Source of the DNA: Stakelama flava | GTDB lineage: Bacteria; Pseudomonadota; Alphaproteobacteria; Sphingomonadales; Sphingomonadaceae | Assembly: GCF_019351405.1 (NCBI RefSeq) | Contig: NZ_JAHWZX010000005.1 | Location: 171,674 to 235,673, forward strand | Direction: 5' to 3' | DNA length: 64,000 nucleotides | Part shown: positions 27,073-36,299 of the stretch, piece after piece | Layout: each line of letters starts with the position of its first letter | Position numbering within the stretch: the stretch's first letter is position 1 | Translations under genes and position numbers: made by a program | The notes under the pieces: model-generated | Told to the model about the DNA's origin: nothing | Database searches by the model: none | The model's input: only the letters and a program-made list of their open reading frames with translations

Positions 27073-28088
27073 CAGCGACAGACTGACGAAATCGGGGACG
27101 GTCCGCCCCAGAAGGCGTCGTCGAACGATATCATGCCGTCTGCGTAAACGGCACCGCCCGGCAGGTCTTCGGCGAGGAATTTGGGGCCATCGAGGTCTAC
27201 CACGTCGGACAATTGGCCAAGCATAAAAGCGGGGGCCGCAGCCAGGCTGGAGCCGCCCATATTGCCGACCATCACCTTGAGTCCGAGCTGGCGCGCGGCC
27301 TGCACCATCTTCAGGGCTTCGGTAAGGCCACCGCATTTGTCGAGCTTGATGTTGATGCCCTGAAACCGGCCGACAAGCCCCGGCAGGTCTGCGGCGCTAA
27401 GCACGCTTTCTTCGGCGAAGAGCGGGATGGGCAGATCCAGACCGTCCAATTCTACTTCTTCGCCGCGCGCCACGGGCTGTTCAATTAAGCGGACGCCACA
27501 TTGCTGCAAGTCCGGCACGAGCCCCGGCAACTCGCGCGCGGCATAGCCCTGATTAGCGTCGACCATCAGCCAGGCATCGGGCCGTGTCTGATGGACGATG
27601 CGCAAACGCGCAACATCGGCGTCGCGGTCTCCATCGAGTTTGAGCTTCAACGCGCGGGCATCGGCATAACCGCCAAGCGCACGGCCAACCGCCGCGGGTT
27701 CGTCAGCGCTGAGCGTATAGGTGGTGACGAGGCTGCTCGGCCGTTCGATGCCGGCAAGCTGCCAGACGGGCCGGCCCGTCTGTTGTGCTTCCAGTTCCCA
27801 CAACGCCGAATCGAGTGCGTTTCGCGCGCCGCCCGGCGGCAGCAGCGATTGCAATGCCAGGCGATCCGCTCCACCCTCGATCGCGGGGCGGGCCTGTTCG
27901 ATCCGGTCGAGGATGTTGTCGACATCGTCGCCGAGAAAGTAAACGCCTCCCGCTTCGCCCCGCCCCGCCATGCCGCCTTCTGCGATCGTCGCGCGGACCA
28001 GCGGAATGCCGGTGAAGACATGGCCCGATATCCGGAAGGGCCGGCGAAAGCTTCCGGAATCGCGCGATACCGACAGCGTGCGCGTCAT
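27072..28088 (-). CDS. Dipeptide (L-Ala-D/L-Glu type) epimerase, enolase superfamily
   Basis: Muconate-lactonising subgroup enzyme of 338 residues. The capping domain is followed by the barrel with KLKLDGD (first catalytic Lys of the KxK pair), VDANQGY (metal Asp), LIEQPVARGEE (metal Glu), FAEESV (metal Glu/Asp) and INIKLDKCGG (second catalytic Lys). This arrangement matches dipeptide epimerases that interconvert L-Ala-D-Glu and L-Ala-L-Glu or related dipeptides. Start overlaps the D-aminopeptidase stop (ATGA), so the two are coupled. With the adjacent D-aminopeptidase it would let cells use D-residue-containing peptides such as murein fragments. Confidence 0.88.
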   Translation of the reverse strand: MTRTLSVSRDSGSFRRPFRISGHVFTGIPLVRATIAEGGMAGRGEAGGVYFLGDDVDNILDRIEQARPAIEGGADRLALQSLLPPGGARNALDSALWELEAQQTGRPVWQLAGIERPSSLVTTYTLSADEPAAVGRALGGYADARALKLKLDGDRDADVARLRIVHQTRPDAWLMVDANQGYAARELPGLVPDLQQCGVRLIEQPVARGEEVELDGLDLPIPLFAEESVLSAADLPGLVGRFQGINIKLDKCGGLTEALKMVQAARQLGLKVMVGNMGGSSLAAAPAFMLGQLSDVVDLDGPKFLAEDLPGGAVYADGMISFDDAFWGGPSPISSVCR

Positions 28089-29644
28089 GACCGGCGGTCC
28101 AGACGCAACCGTGTCGTTCGCCCGCTGGTTAGCAATATTCCGTCGCCAAGGTGTTCCAGCGTGATTGAAGCGGGTATCGCTCCATCGGCGTCGCACTTCC
28201 ACAGACTCGTGGCCAGTGGTCGTAATGCGTACTCGAGCGTGCTGCCGAAGCCGCTCAAGGCCATGGCCACACCGTCCTGTTCGACGGCGATGCGCGCTTC
28301 CAGAAGCTTGGCTGAATCGGCATAGCGACCGGCAAGCGCATGGACATTCGGGTGCGCTTTCGATGCGACCGGGGCAAGGTGATCAGTCCGGCCGAACTCG
28401 ATCGCTGCCAGCCCCGCCGGATCGGCTTCGCCGTCCAGCGGACGGATCGCAAGATCGGTGGGCGCGATACGCGGCGACAGCGAGCCGTCCGGGTTCCAGC
28501 GCGTAGGAAGCGTCATTCCGTCCAGCGTCATCAGCACTTGTCCTTCGTGGAAGTCCAGTACGATGACGCGCCCAGTATCGCGCGAATAGAAGGTCCCTCG
28601 GGGCGACCATTGCGGCGGCTGCGCGCTGTCCGGTTCCAGATCGGGCACACAAGCGTCGATGATCGCATCGGCAAGGCCGTAGAGCGCCAGCGCGTTGCTC
28701 GAATTCGCGATGACGATCACATCAAGTCGTTCGTCGGGCAGGCGGATCATCTGACAGCCTCCGCCGATCACCCCGCCGGCATGATGGATCGCAGTCCGGC
28801 CGCGATGGCGATTGGCGATCAGGCCCAGGCCATAGCCGTGGCCCGCATGCGGCCGGGTCAGTTCCGCCCATGTCTCCGCCGATCCGACGGTCGGCGCGGC
28901 CATGTGGCGCATCCACCGCAGCATGTCGTCCACCGTCGAGATCACCCCGCCTTCGCCCTTGATCGGAATGCCCATGTCGCCGCGCTTCCAGCCGCCGCGC
29001 CCGTCGGGCACGTGCAGGCTCGCACTATTCGGCACCATGGCTCTGTCCAGCGGCCGCAGCAGTGTGTCGTACATGCCGATCGGCACGAAAATGCGCGAAT
29101 GGAGCAAGTCGCCGAACGCAAGGCCGCTCACCCGGCTCGCGACTTCACTAAGCAGGGCATATCCGCCATTGCAGTAGTTCCAGCTCTCTCCGGGCGCGAA
29201 GTTCACGCTGTCGATCCGCATATAGGTGTCAAGCTGCGCCCCAGGATTGAGCGGTTTGCCGAGCGCCCCGGTCAGCGTCAGCAGGTCCATCGTGTCGCGC
29301 AACCCGCCACTATGCGCGAGCAGATGGCGCAGTGACACTGCATCGGCCCAATTCGGCAGTTCGGGCAGGTATCGGCGCAGCGGCTCGTCGATGGAGAGCA
29401 GCCCGTCTTCCTGCAGCAGGAGGACGGCCAGAGCGCAGAACTGCTTGGTCGTCGAACCGATGCGCATTCGCATGGACGGCGACAGAGTGACGGGGAGCTC
29501 GGCCGAGGCCATCCCGACGGCGCGGCGGTAGACAGGAACGCCGCCCATCGCCACGCCGACCGCAAAACCGGGCGCTTTGCCGCTGTCATAGGGTGCGAGC
29601 AGGGAATCGATTGCGTCGCGATCAAATCGCGTGTCGCTGTTCAA
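28085..29644 (-). CDS. D-aminopeptidase-like serine hydrolase (penicillin-recognising family)
   Basis: A 519-residue protein with the domain plan and length of D-aminopeptidase DAP of Ochrobactrum: an N-terminal beta-lactamase/DD-peptidase fold followed by two beta-barrel-like domains. Active-site motifs are SxxK in IGSTTKQFCAL, YxN in WNYCNGGYAL and HxG in AIHHAGGVIGG. The preceding TonB receptor gene runs to 29667, so the most likely start is TTG at 29644 with GGAG nine bases upstream; the longer in-frame ATG lies in the receptor's coding sequence. No signal peptide is visible, so it is probably cytoplasmic. DAP releases N-terminal D-residues. Alternative: a beta-lactamase-related esterase. 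Confidence 0.8.
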   Translation of the reverse strand: MNSDTRFDRDAIDSLLAPYDSGKAPGFAVGVAMGGVPVYRRAVGMASAELPVTLSPSMRMRIGSTTKQFCALAVLLLQEDGLLSIDEPLRRYLPELPNWADAVSLRHLLAHSGGLRDTMDLLTLTGALGKPLNPGAQLDTYMRIDSVNFAPGESWNYCNGGYALLSEVASRVSGLAFGDLLHSRIFVPIGMYDTLLRPLDRAMVPNSASLHVPDGRGGWKRGDMGIPIKGEGGVISTVDDMLRWMRHMAAPTVGSAETWAELTRPHAGHGYGLGLIANRHRGRTAIHHAGGVIGGGCQMIRLPDERLDVIVIANSSNALALYGLADAIIDACVPDLEPDSAQPPQWSPRGTFYSRDTGRVIVLDFHEGQVLMTLDGMTLPTRWNPDGSLSPRIAPTDLAIRPLDGEADPAGLAAIEFGRTDHLAPVASKAHPNVHALAGRYADSAKLLEARIAVEQDGVAMALSGFGSTLEYALRPLATSLWKCDADGAIPASITLEHLGDGILLTSGRTTRLRLDRRS

Positions 29645-29666
29645 AGCAATGTACTCCGGGGAAGGA

Positions 29667-31865
29667 TCAGAAGTGGCTGCTGATGCTGAGCCCGATAGTG
29701 CGCGGCTGAAGTAGCGCCACTTGCGCGGGGCCGCCCAGCACCGACAGTGCGGTTTGCGCGGAAAGCTGGCCCTGCGTATCGAACAGGTTGCGCACGAAGA
29801 GGCGTGCATCGACTAGGCCGAGACTTACGCCCGCCCGCAAGTCTAGGCTGGCGTAGCTGGGCAGTCGGTATTGCGGCAGGTTGGGGTTGGCGTCGAAGGA
29901 GGCGACACGGTCGGAAACGAAGCGCAATGTCGCGCCGAAGGTCGGACGCAAGTTCATCTGCTTACCAGTCCAGTCGCCATTGATCGCTACGCTGTAGCGC
30001 GGGACGTTGGGCAGATGGTCCCCCTCCTTTGCGCCGAGGAGGGGCTCGTCCGCGGCTAGGCGGGCATGCTGATAGGCGAAAGCCGCGCTGAAATTGACAT
30101 TCCGCGCCGGATCCGCGCGCAGCGTCAGTTCCCCACCGTCGATCTTTGCCTTTCCTGCATTGACGAGCACGCCGATGCCCGCAGCCGCGCTGGCCGCCTG
30201 TATGTCCTTCCAGTCGATGTGATACAGGGCGGCATCGATACCGAACGTCTTATCGGCGGTCTTTCCTTTGAATCCCAGTTCATAGCTTTTAAGCGTGTCG
30301 GGATCGAAGGTCGCCGGGGCGAGTAACTCACCGGTGGCCGGGTCGCTGGCGACGAAGTTTGGGCCGCCCGGGCGGTATCCGGTAGCGAAGCGGACATAGG
30401 CGACCGCATTGCGGCTGAAGTGATAGCGCGCGTTGGCCAGCCAAGTGACGATGTCGTCCTTCGCCTTCGCCTTGGGCAGCGAACCGATCAGCAACCCCGA
30501 TCCGATCTGCTCGAACCACTGGTTGTTATGCGCATAGCGCATCCCCCCAGTCACATCGAACGCAGGTGTGAAATGGACGGTCACATTGCCGAAACCGGCA
30601 ATTTCTTCGTATGTGCTCGGCGTTTCGACCGTGAAGAGATCAGCCGGCGAAAGGGAACCGCTGGTGACATAGGGCGCGAGCACTTGTCCGTTGCCGGTGT
30701 CCTCGTGGGTGTAGAAGCCCCCCACCAGCCATTCGACGGTTCCCGTATCCGAAGAGGCGAGCCGCAGTTCCTGCGTAAATTTATCAATCGAGCGCTCGTT
30801 ATCTGCGGCGACAGCCCCAAAATTCAGACCAAGCGATCCCAAAAGCGGAACGTACACGGGTGAAATATCCTGCCGGTATCGCGAGCGCACGGTCTGGTAG
30901 CTGGAAATGGACGTCAGCTCGGCGCCGCCGAAATCATAGGCAATGGTGCCGCTGACGAGGCGGAAGCGTTGTTCGAACGGCTCGGCCAGCACGCGGCCCT
31001 GCTCGCGCTTTCCGGCAATCGGGTCTCCGGCCAGGGTATAGTCCGCAGTAGCCGTGCCATCGCGGTAAATGTTTTGCGCGAACGCGGTCAGGCGCACAGA
31101 CAACTCGCTGGAGGGTTGGATCAGCAGATCGAGCCGGCCGCCATAAATGCGCGAACGACCGATACCGTCTTCGCCGCGCGTGGGATCGTCAATGAAGCCG
31201 TCGTCATGCGTATAGAATCCGCTGGCACGCAGTGCCGCCTTGTCTGAAACGAACGGGACATTGAGCGCGGCGGCGCCATCGTAGTTTGCTCCGCCCCCAT
31301 CCGTGTAGGAGATGCCGGCGCGCGCCTGCCCGCCATAGGCCAGCAGGTCCGGCTGCACGGTGATGTAGCGCAGCACGCCGCCCATGGTACTGGCGCCGTA
31401 GAGTGTACCCTGGGGGCCGCGCAGCACTTCGATTCGATCAAGATCGAACAGTCCGGCATCAAGCCCAAGCGAAGCCGCGTTGGCAAAGGCGCTGGAGGAT
31501 CCGAACGGCACGTCATCGACATAAATGCCTACGGTGGGCCCAGCATCGGTTCCGGTCGTGACGCCGCGCAGGCTGATTTGGCTCTGGCCTACGCCGCTGG
31601 TGGTGAAAGAGAGCGCGGGAACCGTGTTAGCATAGTCTCGAAGCTGAGTGGCTTGCAACCTTTCGAGATGTTCCGCCGGCATGGCCGTGATGGACTGCGG
31701 AACGTCGAGCAGACGCTCGGCCCGCTTCTGGGCCGTAACAACGATCTCACCCCCTGCCTGTGTCCGCTGCTCCGGTTCGCTCGCCGCCGCCTGCTGCGCG
31801 AGGACGTCGGATGGACACAGAACCAGCAAACCGGCGGTTCCGACAAAAAGCCAAGCTCGATGCAT
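29667..31865 (-). CDS. TonB-dependent outer-membrane receptor (peptide operon)
   Basis: Outer-membrane active transporter of 732 residues. The signal peptide ends near DVLAQQAAA; the TonB-box-like EIVVTAQKRAE is followed by a plug domain (about 45-160; IYVDDVPF and IEVLRGPQGTLYGASTMGGVLRYI) and a 22-strand barrel ending in ISSHF. This is the iron-complex receptor (FecA/CirA) type that sphingomonads also use for organic nutrients. First gene of an operon with D-aminopeptidase, dipeptide epimerase and YitT protein, so its cargo is probably a peptide or murein-derived compound. Confidence 0.92.
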   Translation of the reverse strand: MHRAWLFVGTAGLLVLCPSDVLAQQAAASEPEQRTQAGGEIVVTAQKRAERLLDVPQSITAMPAEHLERLQATQLRDYANTVPALSFTTSGVGQSQISLRGVTTGTDAGPTVGIYVDDVPFGSSSAFANAASLGLDAGLFDLDRIEVLRGPQGTLYGASTMGGVLRYITVQPDLLAYGGQARAGISYTDGGGANYDGAAALNVPFVSDKAALRASGFYTHDDGFIDDPTRGEDGIGRSRIYGGRLDLLIQPSSELSVRLTAFAQNIYRDGTATADYTLAGDPIAGKREQGRVLAEPFEQRFRLVSGTIAYDFGGAELTSISSYQTVRSRYRQDISPVYVPLLGSLGLNFGAVAADNERSIDKFTQELRLASSDTGTVEWLVGGFYTHEDTGNGQVLAPYVTSGSLSPADLFTVETPSTYEEIAGFGNVTVHFTPAFDVTGGMRYAHNNQWFEQIGSGLLIGSLPKAKAKDDIVTWLANARYHFSRNAVAYVRFATGYRPGGPNFVASDPATGELLAPATFDPDTLKSYELGFKGKTADKTFGIDAALYHIDWKDIQAASAAAGIGVLVNAGKAKIDGGELTLRADPARNVNFSAAFAYQHARLAADEPLLGAKEGDHLPNVPRYSVAINGDWTGKQMNLRPTFGATLRFVSDRVASFDANPNLPQYRLPSYASLDLRAGVSLGLVDARLFVRNLFDTQGQLSAQTALSVLGGPAQVALLQPRTIGLSISSHF

Positions 31866-32019
31866 TATTCACCCCTAACGCCGCCAATTAACAAAATGAC
31901 CATTCGTTTTTATTAGATGTTGTCAAGGGTTGATTGCGGGCTCTCACACAAATAACGAGCGGCCATTCTGTATTTCCGCGCATTTCAGTGGCGCGACGAG
32001 GAAGCGAGAAACGAAACCG

Positions 32020-32625
32020 ATGCCCAAACGCGATCCTGAACATATGCAGGCGCAAAAGGAGCGCATCTTGCGGGCGGCGATCCAGTGTATTGCGGCGACC
32101 GGCCCGGAGCGCATGTCGGTTCCCGACATCTGCAGGCGCGCCGGGCTGAGCACCGGTGCGCTATACGTGCACTTCAGGAATAAGGGTGAAATCGTCGAAA
32201 GCGCGATGCGTTATGGCAACGCGATGGAACTGCTGTTGCCCCAGACATGGCACGGGATTGTGGAGTCCCTAACCGCGATGGAAGGTCACCTCGGGTTCGA
32301 CATCGCCACGATTGCCCGTTTCCGGTTGCACATGCATGCCGCAGCCGCAGCGCCAGGCGAGCTTCATGACGCACTTGCTCAGATGCTGAATGAAAGCATC
32401 GAGATCCTCGCGGACAAACTCGAGGTGCTAAGCCGTCGGAAGGATATTACGTTGCGCATGGCGCCAATGGAGGCTGCCACAGCCATCGCAGCCTTTTTGG
32501 ATGGGATGTTGTGGCTGGCGCTCTCTACGGACCGGCCCCTCAACCAAGTGAATGCGAACCTAAAACAGGGACTTGCATGCTTTGTGGAACCGCCTGAAGT
32601 ACAGAGTGCCCGGCCCGTTACCTGA
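32020..32625 (+). CDS. TetR-family regulator, divergent from the peptide operon
   Basis: A 201-residue TetR protein. The helix-turn-helix region is ILRAAIQCIAATGPERMSVP followed by DICRRAGLSTGALYVHFRNK; the C-terminal ligand domain is diverged as usual. Start at 32020 (MPKRDPEHMQAQKERIL) is preceded by weak GAAACGAAACC spacing; a longer frame from 31930 has no similarity. It is transcribed away from the TonB receptor gene across about 155 AT-rich bases, the usual position for a local repressor. Confidence 0.88.
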   Translation: MPKRDPEHMQAQKERILRAAIQCIAATGPERMSVPDICRRAGLSTGALYVHFRNKGEIVESAMRYGNAMELLLPQTWHGIVESLTAMEGHLGFDIATIARFRLHMHAAAAAPGELHDALAQMLNESIEILADKLEVLSRRKDITLRMAPMEAATAIAAFLDGMLWLALSTDRPLNQVNANLKQGLACFVEPPEVQSARPVT

Positions 32626-32989
32626 ACGCACAACCGGTTCCAGTCAGCCCACAGCATACGTGTACTGTCCGCCCTGGCGTCGAAGCCCCGCGCAGCGCAC
32701 CAGCCTGTTGCAAGTGAAAGCTCCAATCCCGTTCGTTCCGTCACCGATTTCTTGTTTCTTAGGTGAGGTCCGTCCGCGTCCCTATCCGAATTTGCAAGAT
32801 GGGCTGTGAAAAGACCGGCATGTGTTGGGACATCGACTGTGCCCCCACCTCGGCCATAGTCAGCTGCCGTTCCAAGAACCATCGCGAAATAGCAACGGGC
32901 CAACTACCTTCAAACGAGCGCACATACTGGCTCGATGTAGACCAGACCTAGGTTGTTGCAATCCGAGTGTCGTGATGGGACTGCGTGCA
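32626..32989. other. Gene-free stretch with no recognisable feature
   Basis: About 360 bases after the TetR gene. Both strands have open frames without family resemblance. It precedes a dehydrogenase that has lost its N-terminal third, so it may be the scar of a deletion or rearrangement. Confidence 0.4.
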
Positions 32990-33835
32990 ATCAAGCCAGT
33001 AGGGTCACGGCGCAACAATGCCGATGAGGGTGCTTATCGAACCCATTGTGCGCTGTTCGGTCACATGACCGCCGCCATTCCTGACGACGTCAGCTTTGCG
33101 CAAGCCGCGGCTCTTCCCTTGGCAATTGCCACTGCGGCCTGCGGCCTGTTTCAGCGCGATTTTCTGGGTCTGGCGTCGCCCGGGGCCGATGCAATCCCGA
33201 AGAGCGAAATCGTCATTGTTTGGGGTGCATCGACAAGCGTGGGGAGCAATGCGGTCTTGCTCGCTCGCGCTGCCGGCTACCGTGTTATAGCAACCGCTGG
33301 TCCAGTCAATTTTTCGATGGTCGAGAATCTGGGCGCGGAATCGGTTTTCGACTATGCCGATCCGGCATCGCCCTCGAGAATGACAGAGGCTCTGCGCGGC
33401 AGCAAGGTAGCGGGAGCTGTCGCAATTGGTCAGGGTTCTTCGAAAGCCTGTATCGACATCCTGGCGAAGTCGGAGGGAAATAGGTTCGTCGCCCAGGGCA
33501 CCACCCCGGCAAGCTTCGAGAACATACCCGCAGGGTCTGGTCACTGGTCACGATTGCTCCCGGTCATGGCCCAAATGGCTGGCGGTAGCGCGAAGCTCAA
33601 ACTGCGCGCTGCGAGGAAGGGGGTCAAATCAAAATTCATCTGGGGTACCGCACTTATCGACAACGAGGTGGGGCCGGCGATTTTTCAGGATTTCCTGCCC
33701 GTAGCCTTGAAAGACGGCTATTGCGCAAGACTTCCGGGGCCCATGATAGCAGGCACCGGCCTCGACGCCGTACCGGCCGCCCTCGAATTGCGCAGGGCCG
33801 GGGTCAGGGCAAGCAAGGTCGTGGTCGAGCTATAG
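32990..33835 (+). pseudogene. 5'-truncated zinc-type alcohol dehydrogenase (ToxD/enoyl-reductase-like)
   Basis: From about 33000 the sequence follows a medium-chain dehydrogenase of the fungal ToxD/trans-enoyl-reductase type: NADEGAYRTHCALFGHMTAA, IPDDVSFAQAAALPLAIATA, then the nucleotide-binding IVIVWGASTSVGSNAVLLAR, and a complete C terminus ending in ASKVVVEL. The N-terminal roughly 90 residues (the GroES-like first half) are absent; the upstream frame reads as unrelated sequence. An ATG at 32822 keeps the frame open but does not restore the domain. Probably inactive. Confidence 0.65.
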
Positions 33836-34018
33836 CGCTTAGGCGTATACCCAGCGCGAAAGCCAAGACGCAGAAACGGGTCTGCAAGACAAGTGATCGA
33901 GGGGCAAGTGCGCGGCCTAGTGCGCGCATTCGCGGTGAATGTCATAGGCAAAGCAGTGCCACGATCGTTCGTGAGCGCTTTCACGTACGATAGCGAAGGT
34001 GCTATGAGGAAGAGGTCA

Positions 34019-34459
34019 TCATGACGCGCCGCCTCCGGCGAGTACGGCCTCGGGATGACCAGATGGTTGCGAGAAGAGATGCATGTTCTTGTCGCCCCAA
34101 TCTTTCAAAGCGAGCAATACTGGCGCTAGACTTCGCCCCTGTTCGGACAGGCGATATTCAACTTTGGGCGGTACCTGCGCATAAACGGTACGGTCGATTA
34201 GCCCATCCTCTTCCATCTCGCGCAGTTGGTTAGTCAGCATTCTTGGAGTGATCCCGGCAAGGCGCCGTCGCAACTCATTGAACCGTACCACACCCTCTTC
34301 CTGCAAGTGCCACAGGATGATGCATTTCCACTTCCCGCCGATGAGGGTGAGTGACGCCTCTACCGAACATCCAGGATGGCAATCGTATCGGGAATGACGT
34401 GGTTTGGACAAGGTAGTATCCTTTTCGGTAGTATGTGCGATCGTTGTGCGTATCCCCAT
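34019..34459 (-). CDS. HxlR-family (DUF24) transcriptional regulator
   Basis: Winged-helix regulator of the HxlR/YodB type, about 130-146 residues: CHPGCSVEASLTLIGGKWKC, VVRFNELRRRLAGITPRMLT, NQLREMEEDGLIDRTVYAQV, PPKVEYRLSEQGRSLAPVL. The conserved Cys ahead of the first helix (YDCHPGCSVE) is the redox- or quinone-sensing cysteine in studied members. It diverges from a zinc-type dehydrogenase gene, the usual arrangement for HxlR control of quinone/aldehyde detoxification. Start uncertain: ATG 34459 or TTG 34411; the second would place a direct repeat (34412-34434) in the promoter. Confidence 0.88.
   Translation of the reverse strand: MGIRTTIAHTTEKDTTLSKPRHSRYDCHPGCSVEASLTLIGGKWKCIILWHLQEEGVVRFNELRRRLAGITPRMLTNQLREMEEDGLIDRTVYAQVPPKVEYRLSEQGRSLAPVLLALKDWGDKNMHLFSQPSGHPEAVLAGGGAS
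34412..34434. promoter_or_regulatory. Direct repeat near the HxlR gene start
   Basis: GGTAGTAT occurs twice, at 34412-34419 and 34427-34434, a 15-base period with CCTTTTC between. It overlaps the 5' end of the longer HxlR reading frame. Dimeric HxlR proteins bind short repeats near their own and divergent promoters, so this is a candidate site. Confidence 0.35.
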
Positions 34460-34508
34460 TATGGAATCTGCAAACTAATTGGTCACCAGACAATCTTTGG
34501 AGATCAAT

Positions 34509-35564
34509 ATGCGTGCAGTCGCTTATGAAAACGCCGGGGCGATCAGTCGCCCGGATTCGCTGATGGATGTCGAACTGGCCGATCCGACCGCCTCGGGCCG
34601 TGACCTGCTCGTCGCGGTGAGGGCGATCTCGGTAAATCCCGTCGATGTGAAGGTGCGACAAAGCTCTTCGCGAACCGGTTCAGGGTTGAATACACTGGGT
34701 TGGGATGCATCGGGTGTGGTGGTCGCGGTCGGGGACGAGGTTGCCGGCTTCAAGCCGGGAGACGAGGTCTTCTATGCAGGAAGCATTACGCGCCCCGGCA
34801 GCAATGCCGAACTGCAGCTTGTCGATGAGCGCATTTGCGCGATCAAGCCGACGACACTGGCGTGGGACGAAGCGGCTGCATTGCCATTGACATCGATCAC
34901 TGCGTGGGAAGCCATGTTCGACCGCCTGGACGTCAGAAAACCGGTTCCCGGTGCAGCCAATGCGATCCTGATCGTCGGCGGCGGAGGCGGGGTCGGATCG
35001 ATTGCCATCCAGTTGGCACGTCAGCTTACCGACCTGACGGTCATCGCCACGGCGTCACGTCCGGAAACGCGCGATTGGGTCAGCGAAATGGGCGCGCATC
35101 ATGTCATCGATCACAGCAAGCCGATCGCAGCCGAGCTGGCAGGCCTAGGGCTAAGTGAGCCGGCCTATGTCCTGTCGACCACACATACCGATCAACATCT
35201 CGGTGATATTGCCGAGGCAATTGCACCTCAAGGCCGTTTCGCCCTGATCGACGATCCGGCAAATCTGGACGTCTCGGTGTTCAAACGCAAGTCTGTGTCG
35301 ATCCACTGGGAGCTGATGTTCACCCGGCCTATCTACGAAACTCCCGATATGGACGCACAAGGCAGATTGCTGACCGAAGTCGCGTCATTGGTCGATACCG
35401 GCCGGTTGAGGACCACGCTCACCAAGTCCCTCAGCCCGATCAATGCCGAAAATCTCAAGACCGCGCACGCACAGATCGAAACAGGCTCGACCCACGGGAA
35501 GGTTACGCTGACGGGGTGGGATTCGCCCGCGACCGCTTCACCTTCCTCAAGCGAAAATCGATAA
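34509..35564 (+). CDS. Zinc-binding-type alcohol dehydrogenase / quinone reductase (MDR superfamily)
   Basis: A 351-residue NADPH-dependent medium-chain dehydrogenase: GroES-like N-terminal half (MRAVAYENAGAISRPDSLMD; ISVNPVDVKVRQ; GWDASGVVVAVGDEVAGFKP) and Rossmann domain (AILIVGGGGGVGSIAIQLAR). The cysteine and histidine ligands of zinc-containing ADHs are not evident, so it belongs to the zinc-free quinone-reductase-like group. Start at 34509 has GGAG nine bases upstream. It is divergent from the HxlR gene and 10 bases upstream of a GlcG-like gene, so both are probably HxlR targets. Confidence 0.88.
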   Translation: MRAVAYENAGAISRPDSLMDVELADPTASGRDLLVAVRAISVNPVDVKVRQSSSRTGSGLNTLGWDASGVVVAVGDEVAGFKPGDEVFYAGSITRPGSNAELQLVDERICAIKPTTLAWDEAAALPLTSITAWEAMFDRLDVRKPVPGAANAILIVGGGGGVGSIAIQLARQLTDLTVIATASRPETRDWVSEMGAHHVIDHSKPIAAELAGLGLSEPAYVLSTTHTDQHLGDIAEAIAPQGRFALIDDPANLDVSVFKRKSVSIHWELMFTRPIYETPDMDAQGRLLTEVASLVDTGRLRTTLTKSLSPINAENLKTAHAQIETGSTHGKVTLTGWDSPATASPSSSENR

Positions 35565-35574
35565 GGACCCCATC

Positions 35575-36018
35575 ATGGAAGATATGCTCACGAAAAAGAC
35601 AATCCCGGCAGGCAACGTATCGCTGGAAGCGGCCAGAGCTTTGATTGATGCCGCTCTTGCCGCAACCCAGGAAGCCGGCTTTCCGGCAGCGATTGCTGTT
35701 ACCGATGCGACCGGATCGCTGCGGGCCTTCGCGCGAGACGACGCAGCACCGTTTCTCACTGCCGAGGTCGCTATCAGCAAGGCGTGGACGGCCGCATCCT
35801 ACGGATACCCGACGCATGTCTGGAACGAATATGTCCGCGACCCCGCGGTAGCACCGCTCGGCAATCATCCACGGCTTATGGCCGTGGGTGGCGGCTTTCC
35901 TATCATGGATGAAGGCCGGCTGGTCGGCGGCATCGGCATTTCGGGCGGCAATGCCGTTCAGGACGAACACGCCTGCATGGTAGCCCTGGAAAAGCTGGGT
36001 TTCACAGCTTCGTCATAA
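35575..36018 (+). CDS. GlcG/HbpS-family protein (DUF336)
   Basis: A 147-residue protein of the GlcG/HbpS family: VSLEAARALIDAALAATQEA, GFPAAIAVTDATGSLRAFAR, DDAAPFLTAEVAISKAWTAA, GGFPIMDEGRLVGGIGISGG. Members bind heme or corrinoids or are accessory proteins of oxidoreductases. It follows the dehydrogenase gene by 10 bases and is probably cotranscribed. No signal peptide is visible. Confidence 0.88.
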   Translation: MEDMLTKKTIPAGNVSLEAARALIDAALAATQEAGFPAAIAVTDATGSLRAFARDDAAPFLTAEVAISKAWTAASYGYPTHVWNEYVRDPAVAPLGNHPRLMAVGGGFPIMDEGRLVGGIGISGGNAVQDEHACMVALEKLGFTASS

Positions 36019-36034
36019 GGATCAATCGGTGGAT

Positions 36035-36056
36035 CCCGGGCCATGGGTGGCCCGGG
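36035..36056 (+). terminator. Strong hairpin after the GlcG-like gene
   Basis: CCCGGGCCA and TGGCCCGGG form a perfect nine-base-pair stem with a TGGG loop, 17 bases past the stop. No T-tract follows, so it may stall or protect the transcript end instead of acting as a simple intrinsic terminator. Confidence 0.45.
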
Positions 36057-36299
36057 ACGCCCGCTGGCGTCGCACGTGCATCAGAAATATCCCGTCGCCA
36101 AACCACGATCAGCAATCAATTTGGTTGAGACAAGTCAGCAGTGGTGTTCGGCGCGCCCCATCGCCGGTTCGGTACCCGATTAAGCTATGATCGGTACTTC
36201 AATTGTGCCCGGTTTCGCATCACCTCGAAGTCGTCGAGGGCCATCTTGGTTGCAAGGGTAAGACGATGGCTAAAGTTCTCGATCTGTATTAATTCGGCC

